Below, piece after piece: positions 6,890-14,500 of a DNA stretch of 15,055 nt. Location of the stretch: positions 1-15,055 of the forward strand of contig JAJUJN010000014.1 of NCBI GenBank assembly GCA_029265335.1. Reading direction: 5' to 3'. Both the position numbers and the translations under genes were made by a program. This DNA comes from Alcaligenaceae bacterium. GTDB taxonomy: Bacteria; Pseudomonadota; Gammaproteobacteria; Burkholderiales; Burkholderiaceae_B. How positions within the stretch are numbered: the stretch's first letter is position 1; each line of letters begins with the position of its first letter. Under the pieces are notes generated by a model, which did not search any database, had not been told where the DNA came from, and saw only the letters and a program-made list of their open reading frames with translations.

Positions 6890-8089
6890 TTATAGCACCG
6901 CGGCCACGGCTTTGGCGACGACGTCGATGTTGTTTTCGTTGAGCGCGGCCACGCAGATACGGCCGGTGTTGACCACATAAATGCCGTGCTCTTCGCGCAG
7001 GCGATCGGCTTGAGCCGAAGTGAGGCCGGTGTACGAGAACATGCCTTTTTGCTGATTCACAAAGCTGAAGTCGCGCTTGGCGCCCAGGGCTTGCAGGCGC
7101 TCCACCAAACCGACGCGCATTTCGCGAATGCGATTGCGCATGTGGGTGAGCTCGTCTTCCCATTGCTGGCGCAACTCAGGCGTGGTGAGCACAGTGGACA
7201 CCACCGCACCACCATGCATGGGCGGGCTGGAATAGTTGCCGCGAATCACCCGCTTGACCTGACTGAGCACGGCTTGCGCTTCTTGCTGAGTTTGCGCGAT
7301 GAGCGACAGTGCACCCACCCGCTCGCCATACAAAGAGAAGGATTTGGAGAACGATGAACTGATGAGCACCGACAAACCCGAGTTGGCGAAAAGTCGAACC
7401 GCGTAGCCGTCGGCATCGAGGCCTTCGCCAAAGCCTTGGTAGGCGATATCGAGAAAGGGCACGTGCGCGCGCTCTTTGACCAGTTCGAGCACTTCACCCC
7501 ATTGTTCCTGGTTGAGATCCACGCCGGTGGGGTTATGGCAGCAGGCGTGCAACACCACGATGGTTTGGGGGGGCAGGGCACGCAGGCCTTCGAGCATGGC
7601 GTCGAAGCGCAAGCCCTGGGTAGCCGGATCGTAGTAGGGGTAGGTGAGCACCTCGAAACCGGCACCCTCGAAGATGGTGCGATGGTTTTCCCAGCTCGGA
7701 TCGCTGAGCGCCACCTTGGCCTTGGGCAGGAGCTGTCGCAGGTAGTCGGCGCCGATCTTGAGGGCGCCGGTGCCGCCCAGAGCTTGCGCCGTAACCACGC
7801 GCCCGCTCTTGCGCAATTCCGAACCTTTGCCAAAGAGGAGATCTTGCACGGCCTTGTTGTAGCCTGGGTTGCCGTCGATGGGCTGATAGCCGCGGGGCGC
7901 TTCGAGCGCCACCCGCTCCTGTTCGGCGACGCGCACGGCTTGCAACAACGGAATTCGACCGTTGTTGTCGTAGTACACGCCCACACCCAGATTCACTTTT
8001 TGGTTGCGAGTGTCGGCGAGGTATTGTTCGGTGAGGCCGAGGATCGGGTCGCGAGGCGCCATGGCGACCGAGGCGAATAGAGAGCTCAT
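6890..8089 (-). CDS. tyrB: Aromatic/aspartate aminotransferase (class I, PLP-dependent)
   Basis: This 399-residue enzyme is full length for the AspC/TyrB subgroup. It swaps amino groups between aromatic amino acids or aspartate and 2-oxoglutarate, the last step of Tyr/Phe synthesis, in the cytoplasm. Visible motifs: the N-terminal NLGVGVYYDNNG (33-44), GGTGAL (105-110) for the phosphate pocket, CHNPTGVD (184-191) with N186, FLDIAYQGFG (212-221) with D214 and Y217, the Schiff-base lysine K249 in SSFSKSFSLYGERVG, the substrate-binding R257 in the same tract, and the carboxylate-binding R377 in NTGRICVAALN. AGGA lies five bases before the ATG. It is divergent from uvrB across a 192-base spacer. 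TyrB rather than AspC is the likelier name because this single enzyme type is usually called aromatic aminotransferase in Burkholderiales; activity on aspartate is also expected. Confidence 0.93.
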   Translation of the reverse strand: MSSLFASVAMAPRDPILGLTEQYLADTRNQKVNLGVGVYYDNNGRIPLLQAVRVAEQERVALEAPRGYQPIDGNPGYNKAVQDLLFGKGSELRKSGRVVTAQALGGTGALKIGADYLRQLLPKAKVALSDPSWENHRTIFEGAGFEVLTYPYYDPATQGLRFDAMLEGLRALPPQTIVVLHACCHNPTGVDLNQEQWGEVLELVKERAHVPFLDIAYQGFGEGLDADGYAVRLFANSGLSVLISSSFSKSFSLYGERVGALSLIAQTQQEAQAVLSQVKRVIRGNYSSPPMHGGAVVSTVLTTPELRQQWEDELTHMRNRIREMRVGLVERLQALGAKRDFSFVNQQKGMFSYTGLTSAQADRLREEHGIYVVNTGRICVAALNENNIDVVAKAVAAVL

Positions 8090-8222
8090 GAAATCCTAGA
8101 GTGGGCAGTGAAACGAAGGGCTTGCCGCACGGGGAGGGCAGGAGCCGTGAGCCTTCTGCGACACCGAGCCGGCAAACGTGGGAGAGAACGCAACCCGAAA
8201 GCTTTTGCCGCGAAGCCGCGAC

Positions 8223-8251
8223 TTGAATGTGCGGCCAGAGCGCGCGAGAAT
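8223..8251 (+). promoter_or_regulatory. Candidate sigma-70 promoter of uvrB
   Basis: TTGAAT (8223-8228) and GAGAAT (8246-8251) are spaced by exactly 17 bases, each matching four of six consensus bases. Transcription would begin near 8258, giving a leader of about 24 bases with AAGAG (8271-8275) as a weak ribosome binding site six bases before the uvrB ATG. I found no CTGT-N8-ACAG LexA box in the spacer, so SOS control is not evident. Confidence 0.45.
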
Positions 8252-8281
8252 GGCAGGTTACGTTGATTTCAAGAGTCTAGC

Positions 8282-10354
8282 ATGTCCGAATCCGGCTTCG
8301 TGCGCTTTCCCGAGAGCCCATTTCAGCTTTTTCAGCCGTATTCACCCGCAGGCGACCAACCTGAAGCTATCGACGCTTTAACGCAGGGCGTGCGCGACGG
8401 GTTGATGTACCAAACCCTGCTGGGCGTGACCGGCTCGGGCAAAACCTTCACCATGGCGAATGTCATCGCGCGGCTCGGCCGGCCAGCGTTGGTGTTGGCG
8501 CCCAACAAAACTCTGGCCGCGCAGCTCTATGCGGAGATGCGCGAGTTTTTCCCGCGCAACGCGGTCGAGTACTTTGTGTCGTATTACGACTACTACCAGC
8601 CCGAGGCTTATGTGCCCTCGCGCGACCTCTTCATCGAGAAGGATTCGTCGGTGAATGAGCATATCGAGCAGATGCGGTTGTCGGCCACCAAGAGCCTGCT
8701 CGAACGACGCGACACCATCATCGTGGGCACGGTGTCGTGCATCTACGGGATTGGCGACCCCTCCGACTACCATGCCATGGTGCTCACCCTGCGCACCGGC
8801 GACATTATTGGCCAGCGTGAGGTGTTGCGACGCCTGGTAGCGATGCAGTATGAGCGCAACGATGTCGAATTCTTGCGTGGCGCCTTCCGGGTACGTGGAG
8901 AAACCATCGACGTATTCCCGGCCGAACATGCCGAATTGGCGGTGCGGATCACACTGTTCGACGACGAGGTGGAGTCGCTCGAGCTTTTCGACCCGCTCAC
9001 GGGCAAGGTTCGGCAAAAGATTCCTCGCTTCACCATCTATCCCGGTTCGCACTACGTCACCCCGCGCGAAACGATTCTGCGCGCCATAGAAACCATCAAG
9101 GTGGAATTGCGCGAACGTATCGAATTCTTCCGCGAGGCCGACAAACTGGTTGAAGCGCAACGCATCGAGCAGCGCACGCGCTTCGATCTGGAAATGCTGA
9201 ACGAGCTGGGCTTCTGCAAAGGCATCGAGAACTACACCCGCCATCTATCGGGCGCCAAGCCCGGCGAGCCGCCGCCCACGCTGGTGGATTACCTGCCCCA
9301 GGACGCTTTGATGTTCATCGATGAAAGTCACGTGACCATCGGCCAGCTGGGGGGCATGTATCGGGGCGACCGGGCGCGCAAGCAGAATCTGGTGGACTAC
9401 GGTTTTCGCCTGCCATCGGCGCTCGATAACCGCCCGCTCAAGCTCGAAGAGTTCGAGAGCCGCATGCGCCAGACCATCTTCGTGTCTGCCACTCCTGCCG
9501 ATTATGAGAACCAGCACGCCGATCAGGTGGTGGAGCAGGTGGCCCGGCCCACCGGTTTGGTTGATCCGCTGGTGGAAGTGCGGCCAGCCACTACCCAGGT
9601 CGACGACGTGCTCGCCGAAATTCACGAACGGGTGGCCCGCGAGGAGCGAGTGCTCATTACCACGCTCACCAAGCGCATGGCGGAAGATCTCACCGAATTC
9701 CTGGCCGAGCACGGGGTGCGGGTGCGGTATTTGCATTCCGACGTCGATACCGTGGAACGGGTGGAAATCATTCGCGACCTCCGGCTAGGTACTTTTGATG
9801 TGCTCGTGGGCATCAACTTGCTGCGCGAAGGGCTGGACTTGCCTGAAGTGTCGCTGGTGGCGATTCTCGACGCCGATAAAGAAGGCTTTCTGCGTTCGGA
9901 GCGCAGCTTGATCCAAACCATCGGCCGGGCGGCGCGCAACCTCAACGGCATGGCCATTCTCTATGCCGATCGCATGACCGACTCCATGCAGCGCGCCATT
10001 TCCGAAACCGAGCGTCGCCGCGAAAAGCAGATCCGCTTCAACGAAGAGCACGGCATCACGCCGGTGGGGGTGAGCAAGCGGGTGCGTGATCTCATCGATG
10101 GCGTGGTCGCCAGCCCCGACCCGGCCGACGACTGGCTGATCACCCAGCAACTCGAAGAGCTCGACGAAAAGCAGCTGGCGCGCGAGATCAAGCGGCTGGA
10201 GAAGGCCATGCTCGAGCACGCGCGCAACCTCGAATTCGAGGAGGCGGCCCGGGCTCGCGATCAGCTATTCCAATTGCGTCAGCGGGTTTTGGGCGCCGCG
10301 CATCCCGACACCATCGGCGAGGCGCCCCCAGCGAGCTCCGGCACCGCAACATAA
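8282..10354 (+). CDS. uvrB: UvrABC excinuclease subunit B
   Basis: This 690-residue protein is slightly longer than E. coli UvrB. It is the damage-verifying helicase-like subunit that UvrA loads on DNA and that recruits UvrC. Motifs in order: Walker A GVTGSGKT (48-55); the strand-separating beta-hairpin tract [12 protein letters not shown] (101-112); the UvrA-interaction domain about 150-250; Walker B MFIDESH (344-350); SATPADYE (402-409); the RecA-like C-terminal motor with [11 protein letters not shown] (483-493), [13 protein letters not shown] (511-523) and QTIGRAARN (545-553); and the C-terminal UVR coiled-coil domain from about 633 to 668, ending QLFQLRQ, which binds UvrC. The last 20 residues are a poorly conserved polar tail. 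All catalytic motifs are intact. The ATG at 8282 gives the family N-terminus [18 protein letters not shown]. It is divergent from tyrB. Confidence 0.98.
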   Translation: MSESGFVRFPESPFQLFQPYSPAGDQPEAIDALTQGVRDGLMYQTLLGVTGSGKTFTMANVIARLGRPALVLAPNKTLAAQLYAEMREFFPRNAVEYFVSYYDYYQPEAYVPSRDLFIEKDSSVNEHIEQMRLSATKSLLERRDTIIVGTVSCIYGIGDPSDYHAMVLTLRTGDIIGQREVLRRLVAMQYERNDVEFLRGAFRVRGETIDVFPAEHAELAVRITLFDDEVESLELFDPLTGKVRQKIPRFTIYPGSHYVTPRETILRAIETIKVELRERIEFFREADKLVEAQRIEQRTRFDLEMLNELGFCKGIENYTRHLSGAKPGEPPPTLVDYLPQDALMFIDESHVTIGQLGGMYRGDRARKQNLVDYGFRLPSALDNRPLKLEEFESRMRQTIFVSATPADYENQHADQVVEQVARPTGLVDPLVEVRPATTQVDDVLAEIHERVAREERVLITTLTKRMAEDLTEFLAEHGVRVRYLHSDVDTVERVEIIRDLRLGTFDVLVGINLLREGLDLPEVSLVAILDADKEGFLRSERSLIQTIGRAARNLNGMAILYADRMTDSMQRAISETERRREKQIRFNEEHGITPVGVSKRVRDLIDGVVASPDPADDWLITQQLEELDEKQLAREIKRLEKAMLEHARNLEFEEAARARDQLFQLRQRVLGAAHPDTIGEAPPASSGTAT

Positions 10355-10491
10355 CGCTTGCCAGCACGCTGAGGCTGTTGTATTTTTGCGGCGCACAACG
10401 CACCGGACGAAACATTTTCGCCGTTTTTGAGCCAGAAACAGGGCGCAGACGGCAGTGCGCTCGCAATTTAGCCGCCGTTCTTAAAAAAAGC

Positions 10492-10520
10492 TTGAAAAAC
10501 TTCGGGTTTTCCCGCACACT
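10492..10520 (+). promoter_or_regulatory. Candidate promoter of the phosphatase gene, close enough for a leaderless mRNA
   Basis: TTGAAA (10492-10497) matches five of six -35 bases. Seventeen bases later CACACT (10515-10520) keeps the most conserved A and T of the -10. The predicted start point falls at about 10527-10528, on the ATG itself, and no Shine-Dalgarno precedes that ATG. The -10 match is weak, so this is a tentative call. Confidence 0.3.
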
Positions 10521-10527
10521 CTCGACC

Positions 10528-11019
10528 ATGATGACCAAGGTTCTTTTCGTATGCATGGGTAACGTCTGCCGTTCCCCCAGCGCGCAGGCCGTATTCAACC
10601 ACCTTCTCGGTGAGGCTGGACTCGCCGACACGGTGCAGGCCGATTCGGCCGGTACCCATACGTTTCATATAGGGGAAGCCCCTGACGCTCGTGCGCAAGC
10701 CGCCGCCCGCAAGCGCGGCTACGACATGTCCGGTCATGTTGCACGTCAGGTCAGGCCTGAAGACTTTCACGAAGCCGATCTCATACTGGCGATGGATTGG
10801 GACAATCTTGCTGCGTTGCAGCAGCAGTGCCCGCGTACCTATCAGCACAAGCTCATGTTGCTGATGCGTTTCTCCAACGAGTATGAAGAAGCCACCGTGC
10901 CCGATCCCTACTACGGCGGGCCCGACGGTTTCAGCAAGGCTCTCGATTACATCGAAGACGCCTGCCAGGGTGTGCTTGAAATGGTTAAAAAGCGCGCCCT
11001 CCAGTATCAGGCAGCCTGA
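10528..11019 (+). CDS. Low-molecular-weight protein-tyrosine phosphatase
   Basis: This 163-residue cytoplasmic phosphatase has the family's usual size. The phosphate-binding loop is FVCMGNVCRSPSAQ: nucleophile C9, second Cys C14, and R15-S16 of the C-x5-R-S motif. The general-acid Asp is D126 in VPDPYYGG, with the paired tyrosines typical of the family. Such enzymes dephosphorylate tyrosine on proteins, in bacteria often tyrosine kinases that control surface polysaccharide export, though many stand-alone copies have no known target. The start is ATG 10528, or 10531 since two ATGs are adjacent; sequence further upstream in frame lacks family similarity. No Shine-Dalgarno is visible. It lies between uvrB and iscR and is closed off by the terminator at 11110-11140, so it is not part of the isc operon. 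ArsC-like arsenate reductases share the fold, but the DPYYGG tract favours a phosphatase. Confidence 0.92.
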   Translation: MMTKVLFVCMGNVCRSPSAQAVFNHLLGEAGLADTVQADSAGTHTFHIGEAPDARAQAAARKRGYDMSGHVARQVRPEDFHEADLILAMDWDNLAALQQQCPRTYQHKLMLLMRFSNEYEEATVPDPYYGGPDGFSKALDYIEDACQGVLEMVKKRALQYQAA

Positions 11020-11109
11020 TCGCCACCGGCTCACGCGGGTGAGTCGGGGTGACATAAATAGGCTTGCCAGTTGGCTTTTTCATCTTTTGTTAACACCTCT
11101 TAAAATACG

Positions 11110-11140
11110 GCCGCACTCCCCCAGGGGTGCGGCTTTTTTT
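11110..11140 (+). terminator. Intrinsic terminator after the phosphatase gene
   Basis: GCCGCAC (11110-11116) pairs with GTGCGGC (11127-11133), extended inward by one G-T and two G-C pairs, leaving a 4-base loop. CTTTTTTT follows (T tract 11134-11140). This is a textbook intrinsic terminator, about 90 bases past the stop and just upstream of the iscR control region, insulating isc from upstream transcription. Confidence 0.88.
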
Positions 11141-11145
11141 GCATA

Positions 11146-11170
11146 ATGCCCTACTAATTTACTCGGAATT
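11146..11170 (+). promoter_or_regulatory. Possible second, weaker type-1 IscR binding site
   Basis: Compared by eye with the 25-base type-1 IscR consensus of E. coli (ATASYYGACT-RWWW-YAGTCRRSTAT), this stretch agrees at 19 positions, 12 of 14 on the left side. It begins exactly 30 bases before the better site at 11176. Tandem IscR sites are known upstream of E. coli iscR, so a second site is plausible, but six mismatches and AT-rich context lower the confidence. Confidence 0.4.
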
Positions 11171-11174
11171 GCGT

Positions 11175-11180
11175 TATACT
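11175..11180 (+). promoter_or_regulatory. Candidate -10 element of the iscR promoter
   Basis: TATACT matches five of six -10 bases, 24 bases before the iscR ATG. The expected start point is near 11187. No good -35 lies 16-18 bases upstream (TACTAA at best). It overlaps the first bases of the main IscR site, so bound IscR would block RNA polymerase. Confidence 0.5.
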
Positions 11181-11200
11181 TGACTAAATTATTAGGGAAT
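11176..11200 (+). promoter_or_regulatory. Type-1 IscR operator of the isc operon
   Basis: The left half ATACTTGACT plus AAAT matches the type-1 IscR consensus at all 14 positions and the right half TATTAGGGAAT at 8 of 11, 22 of 25 overall by eye. It overlaps the candidate -10 and contains the iscR ribosome binding site AGGGA (11194-11198), six bases before the ATG. Cluster-loaded IscR is expected to bind here and repress the operon when iron-sulfur supply is sufficient. Confidence 0.8.
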
Positions 11201-11204
11201 TGCC

Positions 11205-11711
11205 ATGCGGCTTACTACCAAAGGTCGATTCGCGGTCACGGCCATGATTGATCTGGCCCTGCGACAGCAAGGCGGTCCGGTACCGTTGGCCCGAGTCAGT
11301 GAACGACAAAACATATCGCTTTCTTATCTCGAACAACTGTTCGGCAAGTTGCGGCGTCACGTGCTTGTAGAGAGCACGCGCGGCCCTGGCGGCGGCTATA
11401 TGCTGGCCCGAGCAGCACGCCACATTTCGGTGGCCGACATCATTGTGGCGGTCGATGAACCGCTCGATGCCACCGACTGCGGCGGCAAGCAGGATTGCAC
11501 CCGTGGCACCGGCGGTTTGCCGGGCAAGTGCATGACGCACGAACTATGGTCGGAACTCAATCGCAAAATGTTCGACTATCTCGATTCCGTCAGCCTGCAG
11601 GATCTGGCCGATCAACAGCGCATGCGCGAGCTTGAATCTGGCTCCCAGGCCCGGCCGGTGAAGGTGTCGGCGTCTATGGCGCGCGAGGTTCGCCCTTCGG
11701 CCTCATTCTGA
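11205..11711 (+). CDS. iscR: Iron-sulfur cluster-sensing repressor IscR (Rrf2 family)
   Basis: This 168-residue Rrf2-family regulator begins [19 protein letters not shown], the family N-terminus, with a winged helix including [21 protein letters not shown] (37-57) and the wing [11 protein letters not shown] (59-69). The [2Fe-2S] ligands are C92, C98, C109 and H112. E. coli IscR has C92, C98, C104 and H107, so this protein has five extra residues (within [10 protein letters not shown]) between the second and third Cys. When it holds a cluster, IscR represses its own operon through type-1 sites; apo-IscR acts at type-2 sites. The C-terminal 20 residues are a basic, probably flexible tail. The start is fixed by AGGGA six bases upstream and the conserved N-terminus. 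iscS begins 41 bases downstream, and the operator at 11176-11200 shows autoregulation. Confidence 0.97.
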   Translation: MRLTTKGRFAVTAMIDLALRQQGGPVPLARVSERQNISLSYLEQLFGKLRRHVLVESTRGPGGGYMLARAARHISVADIIVAVDEPLDATDCGGKQDCTRGTGGLPGKCMTHELWSELNRKMFDYLDSVSLQDLADQQRMRELESGSQARPVKVSASMAREVRPSASF

Positions 11712-11752
11712 TCGCATTGAGTCCCAACAGGAATTTAAAAGGATTGTTACCC

Positions 11753-12964
11753 ATGAGTATCGCACCGATTTATTTCGACTACTCTGCCACTACACCGGTC
11801 GATCCGCGGGTGGCAGAAGCCATGATCCCCTGGATCACCGAACACTACGGCAACCCCGCTTCGCGCAGCCACGCCTTTGGCTGGCATGCGGAAGAGGCCG
11901 TGGAAAACGCGCGCGCGCAAGTGGCCGAGCTGGTCAACGCCGACCCGCGCGAAATCATCTTCACCTCAGGAGCCACCGAGTCAGACAACCTGGCCATCAA
12001 GGGCGCCGCTCATTTCTACTCCGAGCGAGGCAAGCACATCGTGACGGTCAAAACCGAGCACAAGGCGGTGCTTGATATCTGTCGCGAGCTCGATCGTCAA
12101 GGGTTCGAGGTGACCTACCTCGACGTGAAAGAAAACGGTCTGCTCGATCTCGACGAATTCACCCGTGCGCTGCGCCCCGACACCATCCTGGCTTCCGTCA
12201 TGATGGTCAACAACGAAATCGGCGTTATCCAGGATATCGAGGCGCTGGGCGAGATCTGTCGCGAACGCAAGATCATTTTCCATGTCGACGCGGCGCAAGC
12301 CACGGGCAAGGTCGAGATCGATCTCCAAAAGCTCAAGGTCGACCTCATGGCCTTCTCGGCCCATAAAACCTACGGTCCCAAAGGCATCGGCGCCTTGTAT
12401 GTACGGCGGCGTCCGCGGGTTCGCATCGAAGCCCAGATGCACGGTGGTGGCCACGAGCGTGGTTTTCGGTCCGGCACACTGGCGCCGCATCAGATCGTGG
12501 GCATGGGCGAAGCCTTCCGCCTGGCGAAAGAAGAAATGGCTACCGAGAACGAGCGTGTACGCATGTTGCGCGACCGGCTCTGGAAGGGGGTGTCGCACAT
12601 CGAAGAGGTCTATCTCAACGGCGACTTCGAGCAGCGCGTACCTCACAACCTCAACGTGAGTTTCAACTATGTTGAGGGCGAATCGCTCATCATGGGCATG
12701 AGAGAGCTGGCAGTTTCCAGCGGCTCGGCCTGCACCTCGGCCAGCCTGGAGCCCTCATATGTGCTGCGAGCCCTGGGCCGCAACGACGAACTGGCGCACA
12801 GCTCCATTCGTTTCACCCTGGGCCGTTTCACCACACAAGAACACATCGATTACGCCATTGGCCTGATCGAAGAGCGCGTCGCCAAACTGCGTGATATGTC
12901 TCCACTCTGGGAGATGGTGCAGCAAGGCGTCGACTTGAACACAGTGCAGTGGACTGCACACTAA
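11753..12964 (+). CDS. iscS: Cysteine desulfurase IscS
   Basis: This 403-residue PLP enzyme is one residue shorter than E. coli IscS. It converts cysteine to alanine and carries the sulfur as a persulfide to IscU, and also to tRNA thiolation partners. Key residues: H103 in TEHKAVLD, D179 in [11 protein letters not shown], the Schiff-base lysine K205 in [12 protein letters not shown], and the persulfide cysteine C327 in the mobile loop [22 protein letters not shown]. The C-terminus [18 protein letters not shown] matches the IscS tail that contacts IscU. AAGGA lies nine bases before ATG 11753. A TTG 36 bases upstream is in frame but adds residues outside the family alignment. It is followed 17 bases later by iscU. 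The enzyme is complete, with nothing missing from the active site. Confidence 0.98.
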   Translation: MSIAPIYFDYSATTPVDPRVAEAMIPWITEHYGNPASRSHAFGWHAEEAVENARAQVAELVNADPREIIFTSGATESDNLAIKGAAHFYSERGKHIVTVKTEHKAVLDICRELDRQGFEVTYLDVKENGLLDLDEFTRALRPDTILASVMMVNNEIGVIQDIEALGEICRERKIIFHVDAAQATGKVEIDLQKLKVDLMAFSAHKTYGPKGIGALYVRRRPRVRIEAQMHGGGHERGFRSGTLAPHQIVGMGEAFRLAKEEMATENERVRMLRDRLWKGVSHIEEVYLNGDFEQRVPHNLNVSFNYVEGESLIMGMRELAVSSGSACTSASLEPSYVLRALGRNDELAHSSIRFTLGRFTTQEHIDYAIGLIEERVAKLRDMSPLWEMVQQGVDLNTVQWTAH

Positions 12965-12981
12965 GCAGTAAGGAGAACATC

Positions 12982-13365
12982 ATGGCATACAGCGACAAAG
13001 TTCTGGATCACTACGAGAATCCCCGTAACGTGGGCGGCTTTACCCCGGAAGACACCGGCGTGGGCACCGGCATGGTGGGCGCGCCGGCCTGTGGCGACGT
13101 CATGAAGCTGCAGATCAAGGTGGGCGAGAACGGTCTGATCGAAGACGCTCGCTTCAAAACCTACGGCTGCGGCTCAGCCATTGCGTCGAGCTCGCTCATT
13201 ACCGAGTGGGTCAAGGGCAAATCGCTCGACGAGGCCCTGGCCATCCGCAACGCCGACATTGCTGAAGAATTGGCTCTGCCGCCAGTGAAGATTCACTGTT
13301 CCATCCTGGCCGAAGACGCCATCAAAGCAGCAGTCAACGATTATCGCGAAAAGCACGAGTCGTAA
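12982..13365 (+). CDS. iscU: Iron-sulfur cluster assembly scaffold IscU
   Basis: This 127-residue scaffold is the site where [2Fe-2S] and [4Fe-4S] clusters are built from IscS sulfur before transfer to apoproteins. The cluster ligands are C37 and D39 in GAPACGD, C63 in [11 protein letters not shown], and C106 in [10 protein letters not shown]. The LPPVK motif at 99-103, recognised by the HscA chaperone, is present, matching the hscBA genes downstream. The start is ATG 12982 with AAGGAG at 12970-12975, a strong ribosome binding site that fits the high output expected of a scaffold. The protein is closely E. coli-like throughout, with no zinc-site or SufU-type insertion. Confidence 0.98.
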   Translation: MAYSDKVLDHYENPRNVGGFTPEDTGVGTGMVGAPACGDVMKLQIKVGENGLIEDARFKTYGCGSAIASSSLITEWVKGKSLDEALAIRNADIAEELALPPVKIHCSILAEDAIKAAVNDYREKHES

Positions 13366-13388
13366 TTCCGCATCTCACAGGAACCGCT

Positions 13389-13712
13389 ATGTCCATCACA
13401 CTTACCGAGAACGCGGCGCGCCACGTCGAACGCTACTTGCAGAAACGCGGCAAGGGCATCGGTCTGCGCTTGGGTATTACCACCACAGGCTGCTCTGGCC
13501 TGGCCTACAAGCTCGAGTACGTCGACGACATCGCGCCGGAAGATCAGGTGTTCGAAAGCCATGGGGTCAAGGTTTTCATCGATCCCAAGAGCTTGGTGTA
13601 CCTCAGTGGCACTGAGCTCGACTACACCCGCGAGGGCCTGAACGAGGGGTTTCGATTCAGCAACCCCAACGAAAAGGCGCAATGCGGCTGCGGTGAGTCC
13701 TTCACCATCTGA
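13389..13712 (+). CDS. iscA: A-type iron-sulfur carrier IscA
   Basis: This 107-residue A-type carrier protein has the three conserved cysteines C35 ([16 protein letters not shown]) and C99 and C101 (CGCGESF), at the same positions as in E. coli IscA. It receives clusters or iron and delivers mainly [4Fe-4S] clusters to target enzymes. AGGAA at 13379-13383 lies five bases before the ATG. The gap to iscU is 23 bases. The 3' end is four bases from the chosen hscB start, so translation is probably coupled. Gene position within isc points to IscA rather than ErpA or SufA. Confidence 0.97.
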   Translation: MSITLTENAARHVERYLQKRGKGIGLRLGITTTGCSGLAYKLEYVDDIAPEDQVFESHGVKVFIDPKSLVYLSGTELDYTREGLNEGFRFSNPNEKAQCGCGESFTI

Positions 13713-13716
13713 TTTT

Positions 13717-14274
13717 ATGGCCAACGCTCCCGCCGCTTTGTCGTCCGATGGCTTCGACGCCGATTATTTCGCGCTTCTCGGCCTGCCCAAGCGCTTCACC
13801 TTGAAACGTGAGGCCTTGGAGCGGGCCTGGCGCGATCTTCAGGCGCGGGTGCATCCCGATCGCTTTGCCACCGGCTCTCAAGCCGAGCGACGCATTGCCA
13901 TGCAATGGGCGTCGCGGGTGAACGAAGCGCATCGCGTGCTGCGTTCGCCCCTGCAACGCGCGCGCTATTTGTGCGAGCTGGCGGGCTACGAAATCGACGC
14001 CGAGCGGAACACCGCCATGGCCCCGGCCTTTCTGATGCAACAGCTGGAATGGCGCGAAGCGTTAGACACCGCTCGCGATTCCGCCGATCACGCGCAGTTC
14101 GATGCCCTTGAACAAGAACTGCAGGCTGCGCGCGATGCGATTGAATCGAAAGTGGCCGCTGAGCTGAACGATCCTGAGGACCGGCAACCCAATTACCCGG
14201 AGGTGGTCAGCCGCATCCGGGAATGGATGTTTATCGAACGCCTTTTCGAAGAACTTGACGGAGCCCGACCGTAA
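13717..14274 (+). CDS. hscB: J-domain co-chaperone HscB (Hsc20)
   Basis: This 185-residue co-chaperone binds IscU, delivers it to HscA and stimulates the HscA ATPase. An N-terminal J domain spans about 16-90: YFALLGLPKRFTL, then HPD at 46-48 in ARVHPDRFA, then ASRVNEAHRVLRSPLQRARYLCEL. A three-helix C-terminal IscU-binding domain follows: PAFLMQQLEWREAL (103-116) to EWMFIERLFEEL (169-180). I chose ATG 13717, four bases after the iscA stop, though no Shine-Dalgarno is visible. A GTG at 13693 would add eight residues (VSPSPSDF) and overlap iscA by 20 bases; it cannot be excluded. The next gene, hscA, starts after an unusual 226-base gap. Confidence 0.95.
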   Translation: MANAPAALSSDGFDADYFALLGLPKRFTLKREALERAWRDLQARVHPDRFATGSQAERRIAMQWASRVNEAHRVLRSPLQRARYLCELAGYEIDAERNTAMAPAFLMQQLEWREALDTARDSADHAQFDALEQELQAARDAIESKVAAELNDPEDRQPNYPEVVSRIREWMFIERLFEELDGARP

Positions 14275-14285
14275 CGCGGTCGCGC

Positions 14286-14319
14286 GCAGCCCCGCGCGAG
14301 CGGGGCTGCAGTGCAGCCC
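14286..14319 (+). other. Mutually exclusive hairpins after hscB
   Basis: Arm 1, GCAGCCCCG (14286-14294), pairs perfectly with arm 2, CGGGGCTGC (14301-14309), as a 9-bp stem with a 6-base loop. Arm 3, GCAGCCC (14313-14319), can pair instead with seven bases of arm 2 (14303-14309) with a 3-base loop. The two folds exclude each other. No T tract follows. It starts 11 bases past the hscB stop and could be an mRNA processing or stability element, or a pause site. Confidence 0.5.
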
Positions 14320-14342
14320 TGATTCGGTCTGTCCCTATCCTT

Positions 14343-14358
14343 CCAGGCTGTTGCCTGG
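14343..14358 (+). other. Small perfect hairpin in the hscB-hscA gap
   Basis: CCAGGC (14343-14348) and GCCTGG (14353-14358) enclose the loop TGTT. A 6-bp GC-rich stem of this size can arise by chance; it is listed because it follows the competing hairpins at 14286-14319. The rest of the gap up to 14500 holds no open reading frame longer than about 20 codons and no convincing promoter. Confidence 0.35.
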
Positions 14359-14500
14359 CATTCCCCGTGGGTGCCGCGAAGCCTTGAGGGATTTCTGGTG
14401 CGGGCGGCGTTGATGTTCCGGGGGGCGTGTTTTTCTTACCCGAGGTCGGCCAGGCAGGCAGACCCCTGACCGTCCCGCTTCTTCATACTGAGCCCCAAAT

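Noticed and set aside
6756..7163. N-terminal extension of the outer-membrane protein frame up to an ATG inside tyrB
   Set aside because: It would overlap tyrB on the same strand, cross the hairpin cluster and bury the signal peptide 136 residues deep; the GTG at 6755 has a good ribosome binding site.
8090..8281. LexA (SOS) box in front of uvrB
   Set aside because: No CTGT-N8-ACAG-like palindrome is visible in the tyrB-uvrB spacer.
10355..10527. Intrinsic terminator of uvrB or an extra N-terminus for the phosphatase
   Set aside because: Only weak stems (for example CAGC/GCTG near 10362-10377 before TTGTATTTTT, or AAAAC/GTTTT at 10496-10510) are seen, and the in-frame upstream codons from 10378 encode no family-like sequence.
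13693..13716. GTG start for hscB overlapping iscA
   Set aside because: It has no ribosome binding site and adds eight non-conserved residues; ATG 13717 is preferred, though this is not decisive.
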